Shown: positions 1 to 9,336, counted from the first letter of the stretch. The stretch: 61,243 nt of DNA from Methylobacterium sp. Leaf123 (GCF_001423405.1 NZ_LMNS01000023.1:1-61243); one strand, 5' to 3'. The notes: a model not told the origin generated them from the letters alone. Numbers and translations: made by a program.

Positions 1-156
<156 letters not shown>

Positions 157-217
157 TTTTTTGGGTTGGCCGCACGGGCTTCGCTCGTGCGGCCGCCTCG
201 ATCAGACAAAACGACGA

Positions 218-246
218 GGGCCGGCGCGCAGCGCCGGCCCTTTTTT
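218..246 (+). terminator. Rho-independent terminator after tuf
   Basis: A perfect 10-bp GC stem (218-227 with 231-240) with a three-base loop is followed directly by six T residues (241-246). It lies 62 bases past the tuf stop and should end that operon. Confidence 0.93.
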
Positions 247-1324
247 CGTATGTGCCGTGGGCCCACGAGCCGACGGCGACGGCTTGCTCAGGCGCATTGC
301 CCAGTTGCGCGGGTCGCTCAAACATCGCGGCGACCACCGCACCGATCCCTTCTGCCAGGCGGGCACCCGATCGCGCAGGCCGATCCGCACGGGGCACTCC
401 AGCGCCATCACGATCCGCACGGCGTATATGTCCGGCTAGGCAGTCAGACCTTGAGCCTATCGGAGGGGCCAGCCGAACCCGGACTTCACTTATCTGGACC
501 CTCAGCTCGAGAAGGAGCCGAATCCCTCGAAATCACTTGTGCGCGAAATGCGGTTGGCCGGCGCGTTTTGCGGCCCATGGGGCACATGGCTTGTCATGGT
601 AACGGGTACTGACTTCGCCCGTCCGGCGTTGCTCGTCGTGGGCGCGGTTTTACCGCTACGCTTCCACGTCGCAAGCATAGCAGTGCCGTTCGACTTGTTG
701 ACGTCGCGCATTGGGATGCCTTGTTGGCGATCAATTATTCAGGAAGTGCGCAGAGAACGCGCGCTCGATGCTCATGTTCCGGGCATGCGCGCAGCGAACG
801 CGGAGCGGCGGCGGGGGTCGGTTTTCAGACAGAGCGGCGAGATTAAAACGGTGATGTTCCACGAAGCGACATCGCCTCCGTCCGGCTCCGACCGGACCGG
901 CTTGGGTTAGATCCGCCTTTGGCGGTCAGGCTAGCAAAGAACGGGAGCGCATGGTTGCCCGACGCGCGGCTGATGTCGCCGAGGATGGCCACGCCGGTTA
1001 GATTGATGAAGCGGAGGTCGCCCGCTTCGGCAGTTGGCAACGCCTGGGAAGAGAGGATGCGCCGGCCGCAAGCGAACGGGGAGAACGCAGCGGCCGGCGC
1101 ACTCGCGGCCGGGAGCCAGAGACTCGACCGCCGCGATTCATGATGGGCCCCGATCAACGCTCACCCGCTCCGAGGGCTCCCGAGGCCGCCTGCGGCCTTT
1201 CGCGACGCCTCCGGGAAACCCGCGAGTGCACCCGCATAGCTGCGATGATGTCGCTCGGAACACCGGCCGGCGCTGGCGTCTTGCTCCTCGGTATGAGCAG
1301 TCCATCCAGCGGAGGGCACACGCG
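247..1324. other. Gene-poor 1.1 kb interval
   Basis: I see no convincing gene here. Short frames exist on both strands, for example about 539-910 plus and 843-1157 minus, but none has a clear ribosome binding site, recognisable motifs or a good protein composition. The stretch at roughly 590-760 is noticeably less GC-rich than its surroundings, which would fit decayed or transferred DNA. No tRNA or rRNA fold was recognised. Confidence 0.5.
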
Positions 1325-1804
1325 ATGCAGGATTATGGGGCCTCGGCCGGGATCGGGTTCTTGGCCGGGCTGCGCACCATGTCGGCCTGCGCCGCGCTGA
1401 GTTGGGCCGCCGCGCGCGGGCGAACCCGGAGCGCTGCGATCCCGTCCGGTCCCGTTGCGCGGACCGTCGCCACCACGGCAGCGTTGGCGGAGATGGCCGG
1501 GGACAAGATGCCGTTCGCGCCCGACCGGCGCATTCCCCCCTCATTCGCGGTTCGGCTCGCGATCGGCGCCGTTGGTGGCTGGATGCTCGCCGGGCGCCAC
1601 GCTTCGCCCGAGGCCGGTGCCCTGGCCGGTGTCGCGGGCGCCGTCGCCGGCACGCTGATGGGCCGCGCTACGCGGGGAGCCGGCCCAGCTGCGCCCTTCG
1701 GTCTCGCGCGGGGGCTCGCCGAGGATCTGGTGGCCGTCGGCCTTGCCGCGGCTCTGGTCGCCTCCGCGGACCGACAGCGGCCGTCGCGCCGTCATTACAT
1801 CTGA
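1325..1804 (+). CDS. DUF4126-family membrane protein
   Basis: A 159-residue hydrophobic protein matching the DUF4126 pattern: an N-terminal GIGFLAGLRTMSACAALSWA segment, a central MAGDKMPFAPDR loop followed by PPSFAVRLAIGAVGGWML, then Gly/Ala-rich helices and a late LARGLAEDLVAVGLA segment. The family is an inner-membrane protein of unknown function. The start is the ATG at 1325, preceded by a good GGAGG at 1311-1315; the open frame extends upstream to 1034, but that part looks non-coding. It stands alone between the tuf terminator and a tRNA gene. It is a family-level call only, with no specific role implied. Confidence 0.8.
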   Translation: MQDYGASAGIGFLAGLRTMSACAALSWAAARGRTRSAAIPSGPVARTVATTAALAEMAGDKMPFAPDRRIPPSFAVRLAIGAVGGWMLAGRHASPEAGALAGVAGAVAGTLMGRATRGAGPAAPFGLARGLAEDLVAVGLAAALVASADRQRPSRRHYI

Positions 1805-2146
1805 ACCCGAGATGGTCCGTTCACGGGCGCGGGGCGGCTCGCACACCCCACGCCAGCCACGGCGCGCTGCACCTTCATCGGTCGCTGTTCGTGGAGGCCT
1901 ACAATGGCGGTTACCGGCTCAGAACTTTGCGCGACCGGGCGCCCTGTGAAGTCATCTGCCAGACCTGGGGAAACAGTCCGACCGGTTCAGGCTCGATCCG
2001 CCATCACACACCAAGAGCGAAGATCGAGCGCCCCTTGCCGGGGCCTCGCCATGTCCGGCCATGGCAGATTGCTGACGATTACGCGTATGCGCGGAAAAAG
2101 AGGTCCGGCATCTAAGTCGTTGGCACGGAACGACGGAGTGAAGGCT
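1805..2146. other. Intergenic interval without recognised gene
   Basis: These 342 bases lie between the DUF4126 stop and the 3' end of tRNA-Gln. Short overlapping frames exist but have no recognisable protein features, and no convincing terminator was found for the tRNA. Confidence 0.45.
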
Positions 2147-2221
<75 letters not shown>

Positions 2222-2419
2222 TCGGCTTCAAGCCGCCGGATCTCTAGACGGGCCCGGCGGGACTGGCAACTGGGTTGAATGCCGACGCCACGCACCGACG
2301 CACGTTTGTGAAACGATCGCTTGGGCTCGTGCCTTTGGGCGAGCCTGCACGGCGCCCCTGCGCCGGATCGATGCGACGGCTTATCGTGGGGCCGGATGGC
2401 AGGAGCGGGATGGTAAGGG

Positions 2420-3169
2420 ATGACGATGCGGGATCGGGTGGCGGTCGTGACCGGGGCAGGCTCCGGCATCGGGCGGGCGGTAGCGCTGGGATTGGCGCAG
2501 GCCGGGTGGCGGCTGGTGTTGGCCGGACGGCGGGGCGAGGCGCTGGAGCGGGTCGCCGCGGCGTTGCCGGGCCCATCCTTATGCGTGCCGACCGACGTGT
2601 CCGATCCGCGCGCCGTCGAAGCCCTGTTCGCAACAGTCGGCGAGCGTTTCGGGCGGCTCGACCTTCTGTTTAACAATGCCGGGATCTTCACCCCCGCCGC
2701 GACGGTGGATGAGATCGCGGTCGAGGATTGGCTTGCCAGCGTCAACGTCAACCTCACGGGCACCTTCCTCTGCACCCGCGCCGCCTTCGGGATGATGCGC
2801 CGGCAGGAGCCCAGGGGCGGGCGCATCATCAACAACGGCTCGATCGCGGCCTACGCGCCGCGGCCGATGTCGGCGCCCTACAGCGCCACCAAACACGCCA
2901 TCACCGGCCTGACCCGCGCCACCGCACTGGACGGGCGCCCCTTCGACATCGCCTGCGGGCAGATCGATGTCGGCAATGCCGAGACCGAGATGACCCAGAG
3001 CTTCGGGCAGGGCGCGCGGCAGGCCGACGGCTCGATCCGACCGGAACCGTATATGGAGGCGGCCCACGTCGCCGAGGCGGTCGTCTACATGGCCGGGCTG
3101 CCGCTCTCGGCCAATGTGCTGTTCATGACCGTGATGGCGACGAACATGCCCTTCGTCGGGCGAGGGTAG
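2420..3169 (+). CDS. SDR-family NAD(P)-dependent oxidoreductase
   Basis: A 249-residue classical short-chain dehydrogenase/reductase. The Rossmann nucleotide-binding motif [10 protein letters not shown] sits near residue 11, NNAG near residue 88, the catalytic Ser in NNGSIAAYA, and the catalytic Tyr/Lys in YSATK. Length and motif spacing are normal for the cytoplasmic classical SDR class. The C-terminal part ([13 protein letters not shown]) is typical of SDRs acting on small alcohols or ketones, but the substrate cannot be deduced. The start ATG at 2420 follows a purine-rich stretch; a second ATG two codons on is also possible. It is followed 106 bases later by prfC on the same strand, probably as a separate unit. 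Confidence 0.9.
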   Translation: MTMRDRVAVVTGAGSGIGRAVALGLAQAGWRLVLAGRRGEALERVAAALPGPSLCVPTDVSDPRAVEALFATVGERFGRLDLLFNNAGIFTPAATVDEIAVEDWLASVNVNLTGTFLCTRAAFGMMRRQEPRGGRIINNGSIAAYAPRPMSAPYSATKHAITGLTRATALDGRPFDIACGQIDVGNAETEMTQSFGQGARQADGSIRPEPYMEAAHVAEAVVYMAGLPLSANVLFMTVMATNMPFVGRG

Positions 3170-3275
3170 GGGAGTCGGCTTTGCGTAGGCGGCGCGGAAC
3201 GCGTAGAGAGCGGAACACCGCCCGGTCCCCCTTCGAGACGAGCGGCCGACCGCCCCGCGGCGGCCGGTGCCCGCC

Positions 3276-4895
3276 ATGCTGATGCAAACAGACGCCAAAT
3301 CCGCTGACGCGAAGACCGATCCGGTCGCGCGGCGGCGCACCTTCGCCATCATCTCGCACCCGGATGCGGGCAAGACCACGCTGACGGAAAAGCTGCTGCT
3401 GTTCGGCGGCGCGATCCAGCTCGCGGGCGAGGTCAAGGCCAAGCGCAACCGTGTCTCCACCCGCTCCGACTGGATGGGCATCGAGAAGGAGCGCGGCATC
3501 TCGGTCGTCACCTCGGTGATGACCTTCGAGTATGGCGACTGCGTCTTCAACCTGCTCGACACGCCGGGCCACGAGGACTTCTCGGAGGACACCTACCGCA
3601 CGCTCACGGCTGTCGATTCCGCCGTGATGGTCATCGACGCCGCCAAGGGCATCGAGGCGCGCACGCGCAAGCTGTTCGAAGTGTGCCGGCTCAGGGACAT
3701 CCCGATCGTCACCTTCGTGAACAAGCTCGACCGCGAGGCGCGCGACCCGTTCGAGACCCTCGACGAGATCGAGAAGACGCTCGCCCTCGACGTGGCCCCC
3801 GTGACCTGGCCGATCGGCCTGGGGCGCAACTTCGCCGGCACCTACGAGCTCGGCGGCAACCGCGTGCGCCGGCTCGACGCCGCGGACGATGCGGGTACGA
3901 TCCCTGTCTCGGGCTTCAATGATCCGCTCTTCGATACGCTGCTCACGGAGAACGGCGCGGCCGATGCGTGGCGTGAGGAGGTGGAGCTGGCCGAAGGCGG
4001 CCTCAAGACCTTCAATCTCGAAGCCTTCCGCGAGGGGCACCTGACCCCGGTCTTCTTCGGCTCGGCCCTGCGCAATTTCGGCGTGCGCGACCTCATCGAC
4101 GGGCTCGCCCGCTTCGCGCCGCCCCCGCGCGGCCAGGAGGCGGACAAGCGCGCCGTGCAGCCATCCGAGCCGAAGATGACCGGCTTCGTGTTCAAGATCC
4201 AAGCGAACATGGATCCGAACCACCGCGACCGGATCGCCTTCATGCGGGTCTGTTCGGGCCAGCTTCGGCGCGGCATGAAGGCCAAGCTGGTGCGGACGGG
4301 CAAGCCGATGTCGCTCTCGGCGCCGCAATTCTTCTTCGCCCAGGACCGGGCCATCGCCGACGAGGCCTATGCCGGTGACGTGGTCGGCATCCCCAACCAC
4401 GGGACGCTGCGCATCGGCGACACGCTGACCGAGGGCGAGGAGATCGTCTTCCGCGGCGTGCCGAGCTTCGCCCCCGAGATCATGCGGCGGATCAAGCTCA
4501 CCGACGCGATGAAGGCCAAGAAGCTCCGGGAAGCGCTCCAGCAGATGGGCGAGGAGGGCGTCGTGCAGGTCTTCATCCCGCAGGACGGCTCACCGGCCAT
4601 CGTCGGCGTGGTCGGCGCGCTGCAGCTCGACGTGCTGAAGGAGCGGCTGCAGGCGGAATATGGCCTGCCGATCGACTACGAGACGACGCGGTTCTCGGTC
4701 TGCCGCTGGATCGAGGCGGAATCGGAGGTCGAGATCGACCGGTTCGTGAATTCCCATGGCTCGGCCATGGCGAGCGATCTCGACGGCGCGCCGGTCTTCA
4801 TGGCCACCACCGCCTTCTCACTCCGCTACGAGGAAGAGCGTTGGGAGAAGATCCGGTTCACGGACGTGAAGGATTACCAGAAGCGGGCGGCGTGA
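3276..4895 (+). CDS. prfC: Peptide chain release factor 3 (RF3)
   Basis: A translational GTPase that recycles RF1/RF2 from the ribosome after peptide release. The G1 motif HPDAGKTT is near residue 30, switch II is DTPGHEDFSEDTYRTL, and the G4 motif is NKLDRE. The middle carries the RF3-typical GFVFKIQANMDPNHRDRIAF domain-II segment, and the C-terminus ends RFTDVKDYQKRA, close to other RF3 proteins. At about 539 residues it is the usual RF3 length. I chose the ATG at 3276; a GTG at 3267 and an ATG at 3282 are in frame, and no start has a strong ribosome binding site. It converges on a minus-strand gene 45 bases downstream, with a stable hairpin between. Confidence 0.96.
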   Translation: MLMQTDAKSADAKTDPVARRRTFAIISHPDAGKTTLTEKLLLFGGAIQLAGEVKAKRNRVSTRSDWMGIEKERGISVVTSVMTFEYGDCVFNLLDTPGHEDFSEDTYRTLTAVDSAVMVIDAAKGIEARTRKLFEVCRLRDIPIVTFVNKLDREARDPFETLDEIEKTLALDVAPVTWPIGLGRNFAGTYELGGNRVRRLDAADDAGTIPVSGFNDPLFDTLLTENGAADAWREEVELAEGGLKTFNLEAFREGHLTPVFFGSALRNFGVRDLIDGLARFAPPPRGQEADKRAVQPSEPKMTGFVFKIQANMDPNHRDRIAFMRVCSGQLRRGMKAKLVRTGKPMSLSAPQFFFAQDRAIADEAYAGDVVGIPNHGTLRIGDTLTEGEEIVFRGVPSFAPEIMRRIKLTDAMKAKKLREALQQMGEEGVVQVFIPQDGSPAIVGVVGALQLDVLKERLQAEYGLPIDYETTRFSVCRWIEAESEVEIDRFVNSHGSAMASDLDGAPVFMATTAFSLRYEEERWEKIRFTDVKDYQKRAA

Positions 4896-4900
4896 GCGGG

Positions 4901-4928
4901 GCGGCCGAGGCCTTGAGCCATCGGCCGC
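4901..4928. terminator. Hairpin between convergent genes, possible terminator
   Basis: An 8-bp stem (4901-4908 with 4921-4928) extended by 3 bp around a five-base loop lies between the prfC stop and the stop of the minus-strand gene. There is no T-tract on either side, so it may act only as a weak or RNA-stabilising element. Confidence 0.35.
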
Positions 4929-4940
4929 GCCACGCGGTTC

Positions 4941-5132
4941 TCAATCGTAGTTGAAATCGAGCGAACGCTCGAAGGCGATCGCGCTCATCTCGCGTCCCTT
5001 CGGGTCGGCGACGGAGATGTCGCGAAAGCCGCGTCCGGCCAACTCCCAGGTCTTTTCGAGGGCCTGCTCGTCCGTGCCGCAGGCGAAGGCCAGCGTGCGG
5101 CCGGCGGGATCCGTGCCGGTTACCTTGTACAT
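4941..5132 (-). CDS. Small conserved-looking protein, function unknown
   Basis: A 63-residue cytoplasmic protein starting MYKVTGTDPAGRTLAFACGT and ending FERSLDFNYD. It has no signal peptide or membrane segment, and a mixed alpha/beta composition with one Cys. I do not recognise a family. The start at 5132 is the first ATG that leaves sensible protein; the open frame upstream looks non-coding. It sits downstream of the TerB-like gene on the same strand with an 88-base gap, so the two may share a transcript. Codon usage (third-position G/C) supports a real gene. Confidence 0.65.
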   Translation of the reverse strand: MYKVTGTDPAGRTLAFACGTDEQALEKTWELAGRGFRDISVADPKGREMSAIAFERSLDFNYD

Positions 5133-5220
5133 GGCCGCGCTCCTGTCCGAGCCGTGGAGTATAGGCTCGGCATTGTCCGAGAGAAGGGGTTGCTGGCGAA
5201 GCGCGCTCCAGCGCAACGCC

Positions 5221-5655
5221 TCAGCCGAGCAGCGCCGCCTTGTCCACGTCGAGCGCCCGGGCCAGATCGTCGAGCACCACATGCTCGCTCTCGGTGATGC
5301 CGCCCTTATCGGCCACATCCGCCGCGATCAGGAAGACGTGCTGGCGCTGCTCCAGGGGACGGTCGGCAATGGCCGCGACGTGCTGGCTGTTCTCCAGGCG
5401 CCCGGCGCGCAGCTCCGCGCGGGCGAGCGCCTCGAACAGCGCCTGTTCGAGCGTGAGCGTGTCGTAGGATTTCTGAAGGATCGGGTTGGCCCGCATGCTG
5501 ACGAGGGCCGCCTCGATCTCCTCGTCATCGGTGTCACCGTCGGCGACGATCACGTTGGCCGCGGCGGAGACCGCCGCCTGCATGAAAACGGAATCGCCGG
5601 CATAGGACATCACCACCCGGTTCAAACGGACGAGGGCGTCCTGAAAAAACCCCAT
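5221..5655 (-). CDS. TerB-family (tellurite-resistance-like) protein
   Basis: A 144-residue all-helical soluble protein. The segment AANVIVADGDTDDEEIEAAL at residues 33-52 is the acidic, probably metal-binding motif of TerB domains. A matching second-half motif AADVADKGGITESE is at about 111-124. TerB proteins occur with tellurite and stress systems, but many stand alone without known function, as here: no terC, terD or terZ gene is nearby. The start is ATG 5655, giving MGFFQDALVRLNRV. The next minus-strand gene starts 88 bases downstream. Confidence 0.82.
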   Translation of the reverse strand: MGFFQDALVRLNRVVMSYAGDSVFMQAAVSAAANVIVADGDTDDEEIEAALVSMRANPILQKSYDTLTLEQALFEALARAELRAGRLENSQHVAAIADRPLEQRQHVFLIAADVADKGGITESEHVVLDDLARALDVDKAALLG

Positions 5656-5755
5656 CTTGCAATCCCCCCAGGCGCCTGGCTCCAAGCGCACGACCCTAGC
5701 CCGATGGTTCCAACGCAGGCAGCGACCCGTCAAGATGGCAAGCTTGACGGATCCC

Positions 5756-6517
5756 TCACAGTTCCGCCGAGCGCCGCGATAGTTCCGCCCGCAGGTGGCG
5801 CGCCGCCTCGACCAGAGCCGCATCCCGGCGCTGACGCGGGCGGGGCGGGGCGAGGGTGACGTCCGCCGCGATCCGGCCGGGGCTGCCCGCCAGCACCACG
5901 ACCCGGTCGGCGAGGTAGACCGCCTCGTCGATGTCGTGGGTCACGAACAGCACCGTCTTGCCCGTCTGCGCCTTGATGCGCTGGATCTCGTCCTGAAGGC
6001 CCTCGCGGGTGAAGCTGTCGAGCGCCGAGAACGGCTCGTCCATCAGCAGCACCTCGGGCTCGACCGCAAGGGCGCGGGCGATGGCGATGCGCTGGCGCTG
6101 CCCGCCGGAGAGCTGGTGCGGCCAGCGTCCGGCGAGGTCGGAGAGCCCAACGAGCTTGAGCATCGCCGCCGCCCGCTCACGGCGCTCGGCCTTCGAGAGG
6201 CCGTGCCGCTCCAGGCCGAAGGCGACGTTGTCGATCACCCGCCGCCAGGGCAGCAGCCGCGCATCCTGAAACACCAGCGCCATCGGCGTGCGGGTTTTCT
6301 GGGGATCGGTGCCGAGATGGACCGTGCCGCCGCTGGGTTTGGCCAGATCGATCAGCACGCGCAGGAGCGTGGATTTGCCGACGCCCGACTCGCCGACGAT
6401 GACGAGGAACTGCCCGCGCGGCACCGCCAGATCGAGGGCGGACAGGATCTCCGTGCGCCGCCCGTCGCGCTCGTAGGCGAGGCTCAGGCCCCGGATGTCG
6501 ATGATGGGGCCGCTCAT
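5756..6517 (-). CDS. ABC transporter ATPase, nitrate/sulfonate/taurine type
   Basis: A 253-residue cytoplasmic ATPase of the SsuB/TauB/NrtD group. Walker A is GESGVGKST near residue 43, the Q-loop is ALVFQDARLLPWRRV, the signature is LSGGQRQRIAIARAL, Walker B is VLLMDEPFSALD, and the H-loop is VTHDIDEAVYLADR. The LLPWRRV wording after the Q-loop is characteristic of this importer subfamily. The start ATG at 6517 overlaps the permease stop by four bases (ATGA), showing translational coupling in an order binding protein, permease, ATPase. The substrate is unknown; sulfonates, taurine, nitrate, cyanate or pyrimidine precursors are family options. Confidence 0.92.
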   Translation of the reverse strand: MSGPIIDIRGLSLAYERDGRRTEILSALDLAVPRGQFLVIVGESGVGKSTLLRVLIDLAKPSGGTVHLGTDPQKTRTPMALVFQDARLLPWRRVIDNVAFGLERHGLSKAERRERAAAMLKLVGLSDLAGRWPHQLSGGQRQRIAIARALAVEPEVLLMDEPFSALDSFTREGLQDEIQRIKAQTGKTVLFVTHDIDEAVYLADRVVVLAGSPGRIAADVTLAPPRPRQRRDAALVEAARHLRAELSRRSAEL

Positions 6518-7266
6518 GCGCGCCACCGCAGCAGCCAGCCCTGCAGGGCGACGAAGCCGGTATCGAACAGGCCGTACAGCCCGGCCATGGTGAGCATGTA
6601 GACCACGACGATGTCGGTGGAGAGGAGCGAGGAGGCCTGCATCATCCGCGCGCCGATGCCGGGCACGCCGAAGATCTCTGCCGCGACCACCGCCATCCAA
6701 GCCTGACCCAGCGCCGTGCGCAGGCCGACGAGGATACCCGGCGTGGCGGCGGGCAGAAGGATCTTGGTGAGCCGCGCCAGAGGCCCACGGAAGCCGAAGG
6801 CCTGGGCCACCTCGATCAGGTCGCGATCGACGCCGCGCACCGCGCCCTGGGTCGCGAAGAACACGATCCAGAACACGCCGATGGCGATGATGAACACGGC
6901 GGCCGAGGGCTGCACCCCGAACCAGATGATGGCGAAGGGCACCCAGGCGAGGCCGGGAATGGGCCGCAGCAGCCGCACGATCCCCGCGGTCAGGCTGTCG
7001 AACCACGCGAACATGCCCGTGGCCAGCCCGAGGGCGACGCCCGCGAGCGCGCCCGCGCCGAGCCCGACCATGTAATGGCTCAGGCTCTCGACGACCGCCG
7101 TCGGCCAGGCGCCGTTGGCGATCTCCCGGGCGAAGGCCGCCGGGATGGAGGAGGGCGGCGGCAGGAAGGCCGGGTTGATGAGGTCGAGCCGGGGGGCGGC
7201 CTCCCACAGAGCGAGGAAGGCGGCCAGCCCGACGACCGCCAGGGCGGCCGAGCGGAACGGGGTCAT
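6514..7266 (-). CDS. ABC transporter permease, SsuC/TauC type
   Basis: A 250-residue inner-membrane protein with about six helices. It begins MTPFRSAALAVVGLAAFLAL, has the family-typical PPPSSIPAAFAREIANG segment after helix 1, and the cytoplasmic EAA-like loop around EVAQAFGFRGPLARLTKILL that docks the ATPase. The late segment AEIFGVPGIGARMMQAS is also characteristic. It forms the membrane channel of the importer with the overlapping ATPase gene; the binding-protein gene ends 20 bases upstream. All three lie on one strand and should be one operon. Confidence 0.92.
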   Translation of the reverse strand: MTPFRSAALAVVGLAAFLALWEAAPRLDLINPAFLPPPSSIPAAFAREIANGAWPTAVVESLSHYMVGLGAGALAGVALGLATGMFAWFDSLTAGIVRLLRPIPGLAWVPFAIIWFGVQPSAAVFIIAIGVFWIVFFATQGAVRGVDRDLIEVAQAFGFRGPLARLTKILLPAATPGILVGLRTALGQAWMAVVAAEIFGVPGIGARMMQASSLLSTDIVVVYMLTMAGLYGLFDTGFVALQGWLLRWRA

Positions 7267-7285
7267 GGTGTCCGGGTCGTGGAAA

Positions 7286-8311
7286 TCAGGGCTTCTTGAC
7301 CGCGTCGAACGGCTTGGCGTCGAACAGGCCGTCGGTGGGCGCCTCCTTGTCGAGGGTGCCGATCGAGACCTGATAGGCCTGCATCTTCTTCGTCGCCTCG
7401 ATGATCGTGCGCGGATCGGCGACGAATTTCGCGGCCGGCGAGGAGAGCGCCTTCTGGATCGTGGCGACGTCCGTGATGCCCTTACCCAAAGCCGCCTCGA
7501 CCGGCGGGGCGGCCCGCGCCGGATCGGTCTTCAAGAGGTCGGTCGCCTTGACCAGCGCCGAGACGAGGCCCTCCACCGCCTTCGGGTTGGCGTCGGCGAA
7601 CTTGCCGTAGACGGCCACCACGGTGCCCGGCTGATCGGGGAACATCTCGCCGCCGGTGGCGATCAACGTGATCTTCGGGTTGCGGCCCTGGACGATGGTG
7701 AGCGCCGGCTCTCGGATCGAGGCGCCATCGACGGCGCCGGCCAGCAGCGCCTGCTGGGTCGCGTCGATGCCCATGGCGACGATCTCGACATCGGCCTTGT
7801 CGGCCTTCACCACCTGCCAGAGCCAGTGCTGGAGGGTGGTGTTCGGCACCGAGCCGGGCGGCTGCGTGGCGAGCCGGGCGGGGCGGCCCTCCTTGGCCTT
7901 GAACTGCTTGAAGGCCTCGGCCTTGCTCGGGGCGGAGGCGAAGTAGGGCGCGAGCTTGGGGGCGGCCACGAACACCATCTCCTCGATGGCGGTGGCAGCC
8001 ACGACCCGCACGTCGATGCCCTTGGTCCGGGCGACCGCGAGCGGCGCGATGCCGGCGACGTAGACGTCGATGGTGCCGGAGGCCAGCGCCTGGATCATGT
8101 TGGGGCCGGATTCGAAGGTGGTGAAGGCCGGGGCCAGCCCGGCTTCCTTGAGCCATCCCTCGCCGTTGGCGACGAAGACCGGGGCGGCGCCGATCACCGG
8201 AATCACGCCGATGCGTACGGGCACGGTCTGCGCGGCGAGGGGCGCGGCGAAGGCTACGGGAAGGGCGGAAAGCCCCGCGATCAGGGCGAAGGCCTTGAAC
8301 AGATTGCGCAT
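7286..8311 (-). CDS. ABC transporter periplasmic substrate-binding protein
   Basis: A 341-residue secreted protein. The signal peptide MRNLFKAFALIAGLSALPVA ends in AFAAPLAAQ. The mature part begins VPVRIGVIPVIGAAPVFVAN, the SsuA/TauA/NMT1-like fold, with the hinge motif MIQALASGTIDVYVAGI and later GIDATQQALLAGAVDGASI. It captures the ligand in the periplasm and delivers it to the permease encoded just downstream. The ligand cannot be assigned by eye. The first gene of the importer operon, its promoter should lie in the 211 bases shared with the divergent DUF3597 gene. Confidence 0.9.
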   Translation of the reverse strand: MRNLFKAFALIAGLSALPVAFAAPLAAQTVPVRIGVIPVIGAAPVFVANGEGWLKEAGLAPAFTTFESGPNMIQALASGTIDVYVAGIAPLAVARTKGIDVRVVAATAIEEMVFVAAPKLAPYFASAPSKAEAFKQFKAKEGRPARLATQPPGSVPNTTLQHWLWQVVKADKADVEIVAMGIDATQQALLAGAVDGASIREPALTIVQGRNPKITLIATGGEMFPDQPGTVVAVYGKFADANPKAVEGLVSALVKATDLLKTDPARAAPPVEAALGKGITDVATIQKALSSPAAKFVADPRTIIEATKKMQAYQVSIGTLDKEAPTDGLFDAKPFDAVKKP

Positions 8312-8522
8312 CGAGACGGGTTCCAGGGGAGCCGGATGGCGTTCCCCATGGCACAGCGGGCGCCATCTTCCAATCGCGCTTCCGCACTGGCGTCACGCGG
8401 GAGCGGCAGGCCGGACGACGAAGCTTTGCCGGCCTGCGACGGAACGGCCCCGTTCCTCCTACCGTTTACCCAGCCGAAAGCGGCATCCACGCCGCGGGAC
8501 AGACGACAGGACATTCTACGCC

Positions 8523-8951
8523 ATGAGCCTCCTCGGAAGCATCGTCAGCAAGATCCTCAACCCCTTCGGCACGTCGGAGGCGAAGGCCGGCGAGTCGTCC
8601 GCCAAGCCGTCCGAGACGCAGGCCCAGCCGTCCTCCGGCGGCGGCAGCGCCCCGGCCTCCACGCCCACCAGCGGCGGAACGTCGTCGGGCGGACAGGTCG
8701 ATGTCGAGGCCGTGCTCAACGACCTCGCCGCGAAGAATTCGCAGAAGCTGAACTGGCGCAGCTCGATCGTCGATCTGATGAAGCTCCTCGACCTCGATTC
8801 GAGCCTGCACGCCCGCCAGCAGCTCGCCGACGAGCTGCACTACACCGGCGACAAGAACGACTCGGCCTCAATGAACATCTGGCTGCACAAGCAGGTCATC
8901 AAGAAGCTCGAAGAGAACGGCGGCAAAGTCCCGGCCGATCTCAAGGACTGA
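8523..8951 (+). CDS. DUF3597 domain-containing protein
   Basis: A 142-residue protein starting MSLLGSIVSKILNPFG. A disordered Ser/Gly/Pro/Thr-rich linker covers residues 19-57, followed by a compact helical domain with VEAVLNDLAAKNSQKLNWRS, IVDLMKLLDLDSSLHAR and YTGDKNDSASMNIWLHKQV. This layout and wording are those of the DUF3597 family, resembling a peptidoglycan-binding-like helical bundle but without assigned function. There is no signal peptide. The start ATG at 8523 is the first Met of the conserved N-terminus. A bidirectional terminator follows 40 bases after the stop. Confidence 0.85.
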   Translation: MSLLGSIVSKILNPFGTSEAKAGESSAKPSETQAQPSSGGGSAPASTPTSGGTSSGGQVDVEAVLNDLAAKNSQKLNWRSSIVDLMKLLDLDSSLHARQQLADELHYTGDKNDSASMNIWLHKQVIKKLEENGGKVPADLKD

Positions 8952-8990
8952 GAGAACCGATAGCGGTCACGTCGGCGCCCTCGCCGACGT

Positions 8991-9038
8991 AAAAAAGTGG
9001 GTGGCGGGCATGAACGCCCGCCGCCCACTTTCGTTTTT
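8991..9038. terminator. Bidirectional intrinsic terminator
   Basis: A 15-bp stem with one G-T pair (8995-9009 with 9016-9030) and a six-base loop. It is followed on the plus strand by TCGTTTTT and preceded by AAAAAA at 8991-8996, so the hairpin has a T-tract when read from either strand. It ends the DUF3597 transcript. A smaller 8-bp hairpin (8970-8989) lies just before it. Confidence 0.85.
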
Positions 9039-9336
9039 AGGCTGCTTGCAGGAGCGGAGGCCGGCGGGTTCAAGCAGGCGGTGGACGTTGAACCCAAGCG
9101 CCCGTGCGAGGGTCGCCAACGCGATGGCGTCGAAGGACACTGCGGGCTGCGCCGATGGATCACCGCGAAATCGTTTGGGATGAGTCTACCGGCCGATCGG
9201 ATCGGCCCACGGTCGCCCCCCGTCGCGCGGCCGAAGCACAGGGCCACCGAAGCGCGGCTCGGATGGGCCGACGGAAGCCGGCACAGCGCTCTGCAAGCGC
9301 ATCGCTAACCGGGCGACGCGGAACCCTTCAGGCAAG
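9039..9336. other. Intergenic interval; only a doubtful minus-strand frame
   Basis: No clear gene. On the minus strand a 57-codon frame from GTG 9140 to the stop at 8967-8969 has protein-like wording (FDAIALATLARALGFNVHRL and LLEPAGLRSC), but it runs straight through the terminator hairpin and has no start signal I trust. It could be the tail of a lost gene. Confidence 0.35.

Noticed and set aside
539..910. A 123-codon frame with a hydrophobic start after tuf
   Set aside because: No start signal or conserved motifs, and the second half is not protein-like.
5756..8311. Assignment of the importer to taurine, sulfonate or nitrate
   Set aside because: The family is clear, but no desulfonation, nitrate-reduction or other catabolic gene is adjacent to fix the substrate.
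8406..8437. A 9-bp hairpin upstream of DUF3597, considered as a terminator or riboswitch
   Set aside because: No T-tract on either strand and no known riboswitch core; likely a chance GC-rich inverted repeat.
7115..8992. A 625-codon plus-strand frame over the ABC importer
   Set aside because: Shadow of the binding protein and permease genes, whose family motifs are clear on the other strand.
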